Positions 23,264-36,600 of a stretch of 64,000 nucleotides of DNA are shown here, piece by piece; position 1 is the first letter of the stretch, and the number at the start of each line of letters is the position of its first letter. The stretch lies in assembly GCA_026874595.1 (NCBI GenBank), contig CM049306.1:1874019-1938018 (forward strand), read 5' to 3'. The notes under the pieces were generated by a model. The model did no database searches. It was not told the DNA's origin and worked only from the letters and a program-made list of their open reading frames with translations. Position numbers and translations under genes: made by a program. This DNA comes from Sipunculus nudus (Eukaryota; Annelida; Sipuncula; Golfingiida; Sipunculidae).

Positions 23264-24466
23264 ACAATATATAAATACTGTGCTGTGTCTTCTAATTTGG
23301 TTGATAGATTTGCTGCATAATGACTAATGATGAAAATGATGATTACCCTTCATGATCTGTCAAGAAACCCTGCTAACCAAGGCTCGACATTTGTGTCACA
23401 GCAGGACGAATCTAGCATATGGCCAATTCTATCTCCTAAATTCTAGACCCTCAACCACCCCCTTCCACCACACATACCACACTATCTTCCTCTCTGTCAT
23501 CATATATTGAATAAGCTTAGGGTCTGTAGGTTAAACCACATAAATTACAAACACAGTTTAAATAATGAAATATATTTAAATGTCGTGTAAATATCACAGG
23601 TGTATTCATATATGATAAAAACATCTAAAATTAAACAAACTTTGTTTGCTTGAAGCAGCTTTGTAGAATTGCAACTACAGTACATTGTTAAACAAATAAC
23701 CTTTACATCATGTAATTTATTAAACCTGTGCAGTTACAATCCATGTCTGGATATCATCATGCTCAGAGCTAAATGTGTACTCTGTTCCTGGCACATGATC
23801 ATTCACTTTATTCTACAGTGGCCATGAATCGCTTAGCATTACCGTAAATCCATGCAGGATGGCTTAAGAAAGAACAAACTGTATATTTAATATAATACAA
23901 TAGTATAAATTTTACATTTATGATAAAATAATAATTTCAATATCTTTAAAAATAATTAATAATCAGCTTTCCTCAGCCTACAAATTCAGGGCTCTCAGGA
24001 TGAGTAGAATGACTTGTTTTACCTACTTAAGAATCAACATTTTGTTAATAAAACCTGTTCTGTGAAGTTATACCTGGGCGCCACGAAAATCTGGAGGGCA
24101 TAGAAGGGGTAACAAGATCCCGGGATTTAAGGAATACGAATACGCGTCTTACCTTAAAGAACTGATCTGAAAATAAGTCAGTTTTCAAACTTTCACGTGT
24201 TGCAAAGAGGAGTACATGTACTGTAATCTTTATGACAATATTGACCGTTTTCACGATAAAAAGATTTGACCTTTACTGATGAACATGTGAAATACACATT
24301 ATAGGTCTGACGCTCGGCTATCGTCATCTACATATGAAAATAAATTTTGAAGCCTATTTACAACTCTCTTTAATTCAGAAAACCATAATGGGGTCACATG
24401 ACCATAGTCTCACACTTCCAGATCACGTATGACACGACTGAGACCGGATAAATGCCATTGATTATT
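23264..24466. other. AT-rich intergenic DNA
   Basis: No repeat, RNA gene or convincing open frame. A 69-residue minus-strand frame at 24045-24254 has no recognisable domain. If the ankyrin transcript reads through the 56-bp array, its poly(A) site should lie here. The plus-strand word TTTAAT at 24369-24374 reads ATTAAA on the minus strand. Confidence 0.5.
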
Positions 24467-24605
24467 TCCGGCACCACTGTAACCGGGCACCGATTTTACC
24501 CAGTACCACAGTTAACAGGCACCACAGTTTACGGGTTTACCGGGCGCCGTAGTATCCCGGCACGCCAGCTACTGGATACCACAGTTACCACAGTTACAAT
24601 CATAG
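24467..24605. repeat. Degenerate short tandem repeat, roughly 20 bp
   Basis: Variants of GGCACCACAGTTAAC recur about seven times (GGCACCACTGTAACC, GGCACCGATTTTACC, AGTACCACAGTTAAC, GGCACCACAGTTTAC and others). They are too diverged for an exact unit. Confidence 0.55.
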
Positions 24606-24682
24606 ATAGTATACCGTCTATCAAGATTATTTTCATTCGATTAATTAAGACTGGTATTGACAGCCCTCGCCTGGACCGGAAA

Positions 24683-27600
24683 TCTGCACGCTCTATTCGT
24701 CGGTTTTGATCACAAGTCTTGTCAGGGAGCGCGTGGGAGATGCACGCTCTACTCGTCGGTTTTGATCACAAGTCTTGTCAGGGAGCGCATGGGAGATGCA
24801 CGCTCTACTCGTCGGTTTTGATCACAAGTCTTGTCAGGGAGCGCATGGGAGATGCACGCTCTATTCGTCGGTTTGATCACAAGTCTTGTCAGGGAGCGCA
24901 TGGGAGATGCACGCTCTATATGCGGTTTTGATCACAAGTCTTGTCACGGAGCGCATGGGAGATGCACGCTCTACTCGTCGGTTTTGATCACAAGTGTTGT
25001 CAGGGAGCGCGTGGGAGATGCACGCTCTACTCGTCGGTTTTGATCACAAGTCTTGTCAGGGAGCGCATGGGAGATGCACGCTCTACTCGTCGGTTTTGAT
25101 CACAAGTCTTGTCAGGGAGCGCATGGGAGATGCACGCTCTATTCGTCGGTTTTGATCACAAGTCTTGTCAGGGAGCGCATGGGAGATGCACGCTCTACTC
25201 GTCGGTTTTGATCACAAGTCTTGTCAGGGAGCGCATGGGAGATGCACGCTCTACTCGTCGGTTTTGATCACAAGTCTTGTCAGGGAGCGCGTGGGAGATG
25301 CACGCTCTACTCGTCGGTTTTGATCACAAGTCTTGTCAGGGAGAGCGTGGGAGATGCACGCTCTACTCGTCGGTTTTGATCACAAGTCTTGTCAGGGAGC
25401 GCATGGGAGATGCACGCTCTACTCGTCGGTTTTGATCACAAGTCTTGTCAGGGAGCGCATGGGAGATGCACGCTCTATTCGTCGGTTTGATCACAAGTCT
25501 TGTCAGGGAGCGCATGGGAGATGCACGCTCTATATGCGGTTTTGATCACAAGTCTTGTCACGGAGCGCATGGGAGATGCACGCTCTACTCGTCGGTTTTG
25601 ATCACAAGTCTTGTCAGGGAGCGCATGGGAGATGCACGCTCTACTCGTCGGTTTTGATCACAAGTCTTGTCAGGGAGCGCGTGGGAGATGCATGCTCTAC
25701 TCGTCGGTTTTGATCACAAGTCTTGTCAGGGAGCGCATGGGAGATGCACGCTCTACTCGTCGGTTTTGATCACAAGTCTTGTCAGGGAGCGCGTGGGAGA
25801 TGCACGCTCTACTCGTCGGTTTTGATCACAAGTCTTGTCAGGGAGAGCGTGGGAGATGCACGCTCTACTCGTCGGTTTTGATCACAAGTCTTGTCAGGGA
25901 GCACATGGGAGATGCACGCTCTACTCGTCGGTTTTGATCACAAGTCTTGTCAGGGAGAGCGTGGGAGATGCACGCTCTATTCGTCGGTTTTGATCACAAG
26001 TCTTGTCAGGGAGCGCATGGGAGATGCACGCTCTACTCGTCGGTTTTGATCACAAGTCTTGTCAGGGAGCGCATGGGAGATGCACGCTCTATTCGTCGGT
26101 TTGATCACAAGTCTTGTCAGGGAGCGCATGGGAGATGCACGCTCTATATGCGGTTTTGATCACAAGTCTTGTCAGGGAGCGCATGGGAGATGCACGCTCT
26201 ACTCGTCGGTTTTGATCACAAGTCTTGTCAGGGAGCGCATGGGAGATGCACGCTCTACTCGTCGGTTTTGATCACAAGTCTTGTCAGGGAGCGCATGGGA
26301 GATGCACGCTCTACTCGTCGGTTTTGATCACAAGTCTTGTCAGGGAGCGCGTGGGAGATGCACGCTCTACACGTCGGTTTTGATCACAAGTCTTGTCAGG
26401 GAGCGCATGGGAGATGCACGCTCTACTCGTCGGTTTTGATCACAAGTCTTGTCAGGGAGCGCGTGGGAGATGCACGCTCTACTCGTCGGTTTTGATCACA
26501 AGTCTTGTCAGGGAGAGCGTGGGAGATGCACGCTCTACTCGTCGGTTTTGATCACAAGTCTTGTCAGGGAGCGCATGGGAGATGCACGCTCTACTCGTCG
26601 GTTTTGATCACAAGTCTTGTCGAGAGCGCATGGGAGATGCACGCTCTACTCGTCGGTTTTGATCACAAGTCTTGTCAGGGAGCGCATGGGAGATGCACGC
26701 TATACTCGTCGGTTTTGATCACAAGTCTTGTCATGGAGCGCATGGGAGATGCACGCTCTATTCGTCGGTTTTGATCACAAGTCTTGTCAGGGAGCGCATG
26801 GGAGATGCACGCTCTACTCGTCGGTTTTGATCACAAGTGTTGTCAGGGAGAGCATGGGAGATGCACGCTCTATTCGTCGGTTTTGATCACAAGTCTTGTC
26901 AGGGAGCGCATGGGAGATGCACGCTCTACTTGTCGGTTTTGATCACAAGTCTTGTCAGGGAGCGCATGGGAGATGCACGCTCTATTCGTCGGTTTGATCA
27001 CAAGTCTTGTCAGGGAGCGCATGGGAGATGCACGCTCTATATGCGGTTTTGATCACAAGTCTTGTCACGGAGCGCATGGGAGATGCACGCTCTACTCGTC
27101 GGTTTTGATCACAAGTCTTGTCAGGGAGCGCATGGGAGATGCACGCTCTACTCGTCGGTTTTGATCACAAGTCTTGTCAGGGAGCGCGTGGGAGATGCAC
27201 GCTCTACTCGTCGGTTTTGATCATAAGTCTTGTCAGGGAGAGCGTGGGAGATGCACGCTCTACTCGTCGGTTTTGATCACAAGTCTTGTCAGGGAGCGCA
27301 TGGGAGATGCACGCTCTATTCGTCGGTTTTGATCACAAGTCTTGTCAGGGAGCGCATGGGAGATGCACGCTCTACTCGTCGGTTTTGATCACAAGTCTTG
27401 TCAGGGAGCGCATGGGAGATGCACGCTCTATTCGTTGGTTTGATCACAAGTCTTGTCAGGGAGCGCATGGGAGATGCACGCTCTATATGCGGTTTTGATC
27501 ACAAGTCTTGTCACGGAGCGCATGGGAGATGCACGCTCTACTCGTCGGTTTTGATCACAAGTCTTGTCAGGGAGCGCATGGGAGATGCACGCTCTACTCG

Positions 27601-30600
27601 TCGGTTTTGATCACAAGTCTTGTCAGGGAGCGCGTGGGAGATGCACGCTCTACTCGTCGGTTTTGATCACAAGTCTTGTCAGGGAGAGCGTGGGAGATGC
27701 ACGCTCTACTCGTCGGTTTTGATCACAAGTCTTGTCAGGGAGCGCATGGGAGATGCACGCTCTACTCGTCGGTTTTGATGACAAGTCTTGTCAGGGAGCG
27801 CATGGGAGATGCACGCTCTACTCGTCGGTTTTGAGCACAAGTCTTGTCGAGAGCGCATGGGAGATGCACGCTCTACTCGTCGGTTTTGATCACAAGTCTT
27901 GTCAAGGAGCGCATGGGAGATGCACGCTCTACTCGTCGGTTTTGATCACAAGTCTTGTCAGGGAGCGCATGGGAGATGCACGCTCTACTCGTCGGTTTTG
28001 ATCACAAGTCTTGTCAGGGAGTGCATGGGAGATGCACGCTCTATTCGTCGGTTTTGATCACAAGTCTTGTCAGGGAGCGCATGGGAGATGCACGCTCTAC
28101 TCGTCGGTTTTGATCACAAGTGTTGTCAGGGAGAGCGTGGGAGATGCACGCTCTATTCGTCGGTTTTGATCACAAGTGTTGTCAGGGAGAGCGTGGGAGA
28201 TGCACGCTCTATTCGTCGGTTTTGATCACAAGTCTTGTCAGGGAGCGCGTGGGAGATGCACGCTCTACTCGTCGGTTTTGATCACAAGTCTTGTCAGGGA
28301 GCGCATGGGAGATGCACGCTCTATTCGTCGGTTTTGATCACAAGTCTTGTCAGGGAGCGCATGGGAGATGCACGCTCTACTCGTCGGTTTTGATCACAAG
28401 TCTTGTCAGGGAGAGCGTGGGAGATGCACGCTCTATTCGTCGGTTTTGATCACAAGTCTTGTCAGGGAGCGCATGGGAGATGCACGCTCTACTCCTCGGT
28501 TTTGATCACAAGTCTTGTCAGGGAGCGCATGGGAGATGCACGCTCTATTCGTCGGTTTGATCACAAGTCTTGTCAGGGAGCGCATGGGAGATGCACGCTC
28601 TATATGCGGTTTTGATCACAAGTCTTGTCACGGAGCGCATGGGAGATGCACGCTCTACTCGTCGGTTTTGATCACAAGTCTTGTCAGGGAGCGCATGGGA
28701 GATGCACGCTCTACTCGTCGGTTTTGATCACAAGTCTTGTCAGGGAGCGCGTGGGAGATGCACGCTCTACACGTCGGTTTTGATCACAAGTCTTGTCAGG
28801 GAGCGCATGGGAGATGCACGCTCTACTCGTCGGTTTTGATCACAAGTCTTGTCAGGGAGCGCGTGGGAGATGCACGCTCTACTCGTCGGTTTTGATCACA
28901 AGTCTTGTCAGGGAGAGCGTGGGAGATGCACGCTCTACTCGTCGGTTTTGATCACAAGTCTTGTCAGGGAGCGCATGGGAGATGCACGCTCTACTCGTTG
29001 GTTTTGATCACAAGTCTTGTCGAGAGCGCATGGGAGATGCACGCTCTACTCGTCGGTTTTGATCACAAGTCTTGTCAGGGAGCGCATGGGAGATGCACGC
29101 TCTACTCGTCGGTTTTGATCACAAGTCTTGTCAGGGAGCGCATGGGAGATGCACGCTATACTCGTCGGTTTTGATCACAAGTCTTGTCAGGGAGCGCATG
29201 GGAGATGCACGCTCTACTCGTCGGTTTTGATCACAAGTCTTGTCAGGGAGCGCATGGGAGATGCACGCTCTACTCGTCGGTTTTGATCACAAGTGTTGTC
29301 AGGGAGAGCATGGGAGATGCACGCTCTATTCGTCGGTTTTGATCACAAGTCTTGTCAGGGAGCGCATGGGAGATGCACGCTCTACTCGTCGGTTTTGATC
29401 ACAAGTCTTGTCAGGGAGCGCATGGGAGATGCACGCTCTATTCGTCGGTTTGATCACAAGTCTTGTCAGGGAGCGCATGGGAGATGCACGCTCTATATGC
29501 GGTTTTGATCACAAGTCTTGTCACAGAGCGCATGGGAGATGCACGCTCTACTCGTCGGTTTTGATCACAAGTCTTGTCACGGAGCGCATGGGAGATGCAC
29601 GCTCTACTCGTCGGTTTTGATCACAAGTCTTGTCAGGGAGTGCGTGGGAGATGCACGCTCTACTCGTCGGTTTTGATCATAAGTCTTGTCAGGGAGAGCG
29701 TGGGAGATGCACGCTCTATTCGTCGGTTTTGATCACAAGTCTTGTCAGGGAGCGCATGGGAGATGCACGCTCTATTCGTCGGTTTTGATCACAAGTCTTG
29801 TCAGGGAGCGCATGGGAGATGCACGCTCTACTCGTCGGTTTTGATCACAAGTCTTGTCAGGGAGCGCATGGGAGATGCACGCTCTATTCGTCGGTTTGAT
29901 CACAAGTCTTGTCAGGGAGCGCATGGGAGATGCACGCTCTATATGCGGTTTTGATCACAAGTCTTGTCACGGAGCGCATGGGAGATGCACGCTCTACTCG
30001 TCGGTTTTGATCACAAGTCTTGTCAGGGAGCGCATGGGAGATGCACGCTCTACTCGTCGGTTTTGATCACAAGTGTTGTCAGGGAGAGCATGGGAGATGC
30101 ACGCTCTATTCGTCGGTTTTGATCACAAGTCTTGTCAGGGAGCGCATGGGAGATGCACGCTCTACTCGTCGGTTTTGATCACAAGTCTTGTCAGGGAGAG
30201 CGTGGGAGATGCACGCTCTACTCGTCGGTTTTGATCACAAGTCTTGTCAGGGAGCGCATGGGAGATGCACGCTCTACTCGTCGGTTTTGATCACAAGTCT
30301 TGTCAGGGAGCGCATGGGAGATGCACGCTCTACTCTTCGGTTTTGATCACAAGTCTTGTCGAGAGCGCATGGGAGATGCACGCTCTACTCGTCGGTTTTG
30401 ATCACAAGTCTTGTCAGGGAGCGCATGGGAGATGCACGCTCTATTCGTCGGTTTTGATCACAAGTCTTGTCAGGGAGCGCATGGGAGATGCACGCTCTAC
30501 TCGTCGGTTTTGATCACAAGTCTTGTCAGGGAGCGCATGGGAGATGCACGCTCTATTCGTCGGTTTTGATCACAAGTCTTGTCAGGGAGCGCATGGGAGA

Positions 30601-33600
30601 TGCACGCTCTACTCGTCGGTTTTGATCACAAGTGTTGTCAGGGAGAGCGTGGGAGATGCACGCTCTATTCGTCGGTTTTGATCACAAGTGTTGTCAGGGA
30701 GAGCGTGGGAGATGCACGCTCTATTCGTCGGTTTTGATCACAAGTCTTGTCAGGGAGCGCGTGGGAGATGCACGCTCTACTCGTCGGTTTTGATCACAAG
30801 TCTTGTCAGGGAGCGCATGGGAGATGCACGCTCTACTCGTCGGTTTTGATCACAAGTCTTGTCAGGGAGCGCGTGGGAGATGCACGCTCTACTCGTCGGT
30901 TTTGATCACAAGTCTTGTCAGGGAGAGCGTGGGAGATGCACGCTCTACTCGTCGGTTTTGATCACAAGTCTTGTCAGGGAGCGCATGGGAGATGCACGCT
31001 CTACTCGTCGGTTTTGATGACAAGTCTTCTCAGGGAGCGCATGGGAGATGCACGCTCTACTCGTCGGTTTTGATCACAAGTCTTGTCGAGAGCGCATGGG
31101 AGATGCACGCTCTACTCGTCGGTTTTGATCACAAGTCTTGTCAGGGAGCGCATGGGAGATGCACGCTCTACTCGTCGGTTTTGATCACAAGTCTTGTCAG
31201 GGAGCGCATGGGAGATGCACGCTCTACTCGTCGGTTTTGATCACAAGTCTTGTCAGGGAGCGCATGGGAGATGCACGCTCTATTCGTCAGTTTTGATCAC
31301 AAGTCTTGTCAGGGAGCGCATGGGAGATGCACGCTCTACTCGTCGGTTTTGATCACAAGTGTTGTCAGGGAGAGCGTGGGAGATGCACGCTCTATTCGTC
31401 GGTTTTGATCACAAGTGTTGTCAGGGAGAGCGTGGGAGATGCACGCTCTATTCGTCGGTTTTGATCACAAGTCTTGTCAGGGAGCGCGTGGGAGATGCAC
31501 GCTCTACTCGTCGGTTTTGATCACAAGTCTTGTCAGGGAGCGCATGGGAGATGCACGCTCTATTCGTCGGTTTTGATCACAAGTCTTGTCAGGGAGCGCA
31601 TGGGAGATGCACGCTCTACTCGTCGGTTTTGATCACAAGTCTTGTCAGGGAGAGCGTGGGAGATGCACGCTCTATTCGTCGGTTTTGATCACAAGTCTTG
31701 TCAGGGAGTGCATGGGAGATGCACGCTCTACTCCTCGGTTTTGATCACAAGTCTTGTCAGGGAGCGCATGGGAGATGCACGCTCTATTCGTCGGTTTGAT
31801 CACAAGTCTTGTCAGGGAGCGCATGGGAGATGCACGCTCTATTCGTCGGTTTTGATCACAAGTCTTGTCAGGGAGCGCATGGGAGATGCACGCTCTATTC
31901 GTCGGTTTGATCACAAGTCTTGTCAGGGAGCGCATGGGAGATGCACGCTCTATTCGTCGGTTTTGATCACAAGTCTTGTCAGGGAGCGCATGGGAGATGC
32001 ACGCTCTACTCGTCGGTTTTGATCACAAGTCTTGTCAGGGAGCGCATGGGAGATGCACGCTCTACTCGTCGGTTTTGATCACAAGTCTTGTCAGGGAGCG
32101 CGTGGGAGATGCACGCTCTACACGTCGGTTTTGATCACAAGTCTTGTCAGGGAGCGCATGGGAGATGCCGCTCTACTCGTCGGTTTTGATCACAAGTCTT
32201 GTCAGGGAGCGCGTGGGAGATGCACGCTCTACTCGTCGGTTTTGATCACAAGTCTTGTCAGGGAGAGCGTGGGAGATGCACGCTCTACTCGTCGGTTTTG
32301 ATCACAAGTCTTGTCAGGGAGCGCATGGGAGATGCACGCTCTACTTGTCGGTTTTGATCACAAGTCTTGTCGAGAGCGCATGGGAGATGCACGCTCTACT
32401 CGTCGGTTTTGATCACAAGTCTTGTCAGGGAGCGCATGGGAGATGCACGCTCTACTCGTCGGTTTTGATCACAAGTCTTGTCAGGGAGCGCATGGGAGAT
32501 GCACGCTATACTCGTCGGTTTTGATCACAAGTCTTGTCAGGGAGCGCATGGGAGATGCACGCTCTACTCGTCGGTTTTGATCACAAGTCTTGTCAGGGAG
32601 CGCATGGGAGATGCACGCTCTACTCGTCGGTTTTGATCACAAGTGTTGTCAGGGAGAGCATGGTAGATGCACGCTCTATTCGTCGGTTTTGATCACAAGT
32701 CTTGTCAGGGAGCGCATGGGAGATGCACGCTCTACTCGTCGGTTTTGATCACAAGTCTTGTCAGGGAGCGCATGGGAGATGCACGCTCTATTCGTCGGTT
32801 TGATCACAAGTCTTGTCAGGGAGCGCATGGGAGATGCACGCTCTATATGCGGTTTTGATCACAAGTCTTGTCACAGAGCGCATGGGAGATGCACGCTCTA
32901 CTCGTCGGTTTTGATCACAAGTCTTGTCAGGGAGCGCATGGGAGATGCACGCTCTACTCGTCGGTTTTGATCACAAGTCTTGTCAGGGAGTGCGTGGGAG
33001 ATGCACGTTCTACTCGTCGGTTTTGATCATAAGTCTTGTCAGGGAGAGCGTGGGAGATGCACGCTCTATTCGTCGGTTTTGATCACAAGTCTTGTCAGGG
33101 AGCGCATGGGAGATGCACGCTCTATTCGTCGGTTTTGATCACAAGTCTTGTCAGGGAGCGCATGGGAGATGCACGCTCTACTCGTCGGTTTTGATCACAA
33201 GTCTTGTCAGGGAGCGCATGGGAGATGCACGCTCTATTCGTCGGTTTGATCACAAGTCTTGTCAGGGAGCGCATGGGAGATGCACGCTCTATATGCGGTT
33301 TTGATCACAAGTCTTGTCACGGAGCGCATGGGAGATGCACGCTCTACTCGTCGGTTTTGATCACAAGTCTTGTCAGGGAGCGCATGGGAGATGCACGCTC
33401 TACTCGTCGGTTTTGATCACAAGTGTTGTCAGGGAGAGCATGGGAGATGCACGCTCTATTCGTCGGTTTTGATCACAAGTCTTGTCACGGAGCGCATGGG
33501 AGATGCACGCTCTACTCGTCGGTTTTGATCACAAGTCTTGTCAGGGAGCGCATGGGAGATGCACGCTCTACTCGTCGGTTTTGATCACAAGTGTTGTCAG

Positions 33601-36600
33601 GGAGAGCATGGGAGATGCACGCTCTATTCGTCGGTTTTGATCACAAGTCTTGTCAGGGAGCGCATGGGAGATGCACGCTCTACTCGTCGGTTTTGATCAC
33701 AAGTCTTGTCAGGGAGAGCGTGGGAGATGCACGCTCTACTCGTCGGTTTTGATCTCAAGTCTTGTCAGGGAGCGCATGGGAGATGCACGCTCTACTCGTC
33801 GGTTTTGATCACAAGTCTTGTCAGGGAGCGCATGGGAGATGCACGCTCTACTCTTGGGTTTTGATCACAAGTCTTGTCGAGAGCGCATGGGAGATGCACG
33901 CTCTACTCGTCGGTTTTGATCACAAGTCTTGTCAGGGAGCGCATGGGAGATGCACGCTCTATTCGTCGGTTTTGATCACAAGTCTTGTCAGGGAGCGCAT
34001 GGGAGATGCACGCTCTACTCGTCGGTTTTGATCACAAGTCTTGTCAGGGAGCGCATGGGAGATGCACGCTCTATTCGTCGGTTTTGATCACAAGTCTTGT
34101 CAGGGAGCGCATGGGAGATGCACGCTCTACTCGTCGGTTTTGATCACAAGTGTTGTCAGGGAGAGCGTGGGAGATGCACGCTCTATTCGTCGGTTTTGAT
34201 CACAAGTGTTGTCAGGGAGAGCGTGGGAGATGCACGCTCTATTCGTCGGTTTTGATCACAAGTCTTGTCAGGGAGCGCGTGGGAGATGCACACTCTACTC
34301 GTCGGTTTTGATCACAAGTCTTGTCAGGGAGCGCATGGGAGATGCACGCTCTATTCGTCGGTTTTGATCACAAGTCTTGTCAGGGAGCGCATGGGAGATG
34401 CACGCTCTACTCGTCGGTTTTGATCACAAGTCTTGTCGAGAGCGCATGGGAGATGCACGCTCTACTCGTCGGTTTTGATCACAAGTCTTGTCAGGGAGCG
34501 CATGGGAGATGCACGCTCTACTCGTCGGTTTTGATCACAAGTCTTGTCAGGGAGCGCATGGGAGATGCACGCTCTACTCGTCGGTTTTGATCACAAGTCT
34601 TGTCAGGGAGCGCATGGGAGATGCACGCTCTATTCGTCGGTTTTGATCACAAGTCTTGTCAGGGAGCGCATGGGAGATGCACGCTCTACTCGTCAGTTTT
34701 GATCACAAGTGTTGTCAGGGAGAGCGTGGGAGATGCACGCTCTATTCGTCGGTTTTGATCACAAGTGTTGTCAGGGAGAGCGTGGGAGATGCACGCTCTA
34801 TTCGTCGGTTTTGATCACAAGTCTTGTCAGGGAGCGCGTGGGAGATGCACGCTCTACTCGTCGGTTTTGATCACAAGTCTTGTCAGGGAGCGCATGGGAG
34901 ATGCACGCTCCATTCGTCGGTTTTGATCACAAGTCTTGTCAGGGAGCGCATGGGAGATGCACGCTCTATTCGTCGGTTTTGATCACAAGTCTTGTCAGGG
35001 AGCGCATGGGAGATGCACGCTCTATTCGTCGGTTTTGATCACAAGTCTTGTCAGGGAGCGCATGGGAGATGCACGCTCTATTCGTCGGTTTTGATCACAA
35101 GTCTTGTCAGGGAGCGCATGGGAGATGCACGCTCTATTCGTCGGTTTGATCACAAGTCTTGTCAGGGAGCGCATGGGAGATGCACGCTCTATATGCGGTT
35201 TTGATCACAAGTCTTGTCACGGAGCGCATGGGAGATGCACGCTCTACTCGTCGGTTTTGATCACAAGTCTTGTCAGGGAGCGCATGGGAGATGCACGCTC
35301 TACTCGTCGGTTTTGATCACAAGTCTTGTCAGGGAGCGCGTGGGAGATGCACGCTCTACTCGTCGGTTTTGATCACAAGTCTTGTCAGGGAGAGCGTGGG
35401 AGATGCACGCTCTACTCGTTGGTTTTGATCACAAGTCTTGTCAGGGAGCGCATGGGAGATGCACGCTCTACTCGTCGGTTTTGATGACAAGTCTTGTCAG
35501 GGAGCGCATGGGAGATGCACGCTCTACTCGTCGGTTTTGATCACAAGTCTTGTCGAGAGCGCATGGGAGATGCACGCTCTACTCGTCGGTTTTGATCACA
35601 AGTCTTGTCAGGGAGCGCATGGGAGATGCACGCTCTACTCGTCGGTTTTGATCACAAGTCTTGTCAGGGAGCGCATGGGAGATGCACGCTCTACTCGTCG
35701 GTTTTGATCACAAGTCTTGTCAGGGAGCGCATGGGAGATGCACGCTCTATTCGTCGGTTTTGATCACAAGTCTTGTCAGGGAGCACATGGGAGATGCACG
35801 CTCTACTCGTCAGTTTTGATCACAAGTGTTGTCAGGGAGAGCGTGGGAGATGCACGCTCTATTCGTCGGTTTTGATCACAAGTGTTGTCAGGGAGAGCGT
35901 GGGAGATGCACGCTCTATTCGTCGGTTTTGATCACAAGTCTTGTCAGGGAGCGCGTGGGAGATGCACGCTCTACTCGTCGGTTTTGATCACAAGTCTTGT
36001 CAGGGAGCGCATGGGAGATGCACGCTCTATTCGTCGGTTTTGATCACAAGTCTTGTCAGGGAGCGCATGGGAGATGCACGCTCTACTCGTCGGTTTTGAT
36101 CACAAGTCTTGTCAGGGAGAGCGTGGGAGATGCACGCTCTATTCGTCGGTTTTGATCACAAGTCTTGTCAGGGAGCGCATGGGAGATGCACGCTCTACTC
36201 CTCGGTTTTGATCACAAGTCTTGTCAGGGAGCGCATGGGAGATGCACGCTCTATTCGTCGGTTTGATCACAAGTCTTGTCAGGGAGCGCATGGGAGATGC
36301 ACGCTCTATTCGTCGGTTTTGATCACAAGTCTTGTCAGGGAGCGCATGGGAGATGCACGCTCTACTCGTCGGTTTTGATCACAAGTCTTGTCAGGGAGCG
36401 CATGGGAGATGCACGCTCTACTCGTCGGTTTTGATCACAAGTCTTGTCAGGGAGCGCGTGGGAGATGCACGCTCTACACGTCGGTTTTGATCACAAGTCT
36501 TGTCAGGGAGCGCATGGGAGATGCACGCTCTACTCGTCGGTTTTGATCACAAGTCTTGTCAGGGAGCGCGTGGGAGATGCACGCTCTACTCGTCGGTTTT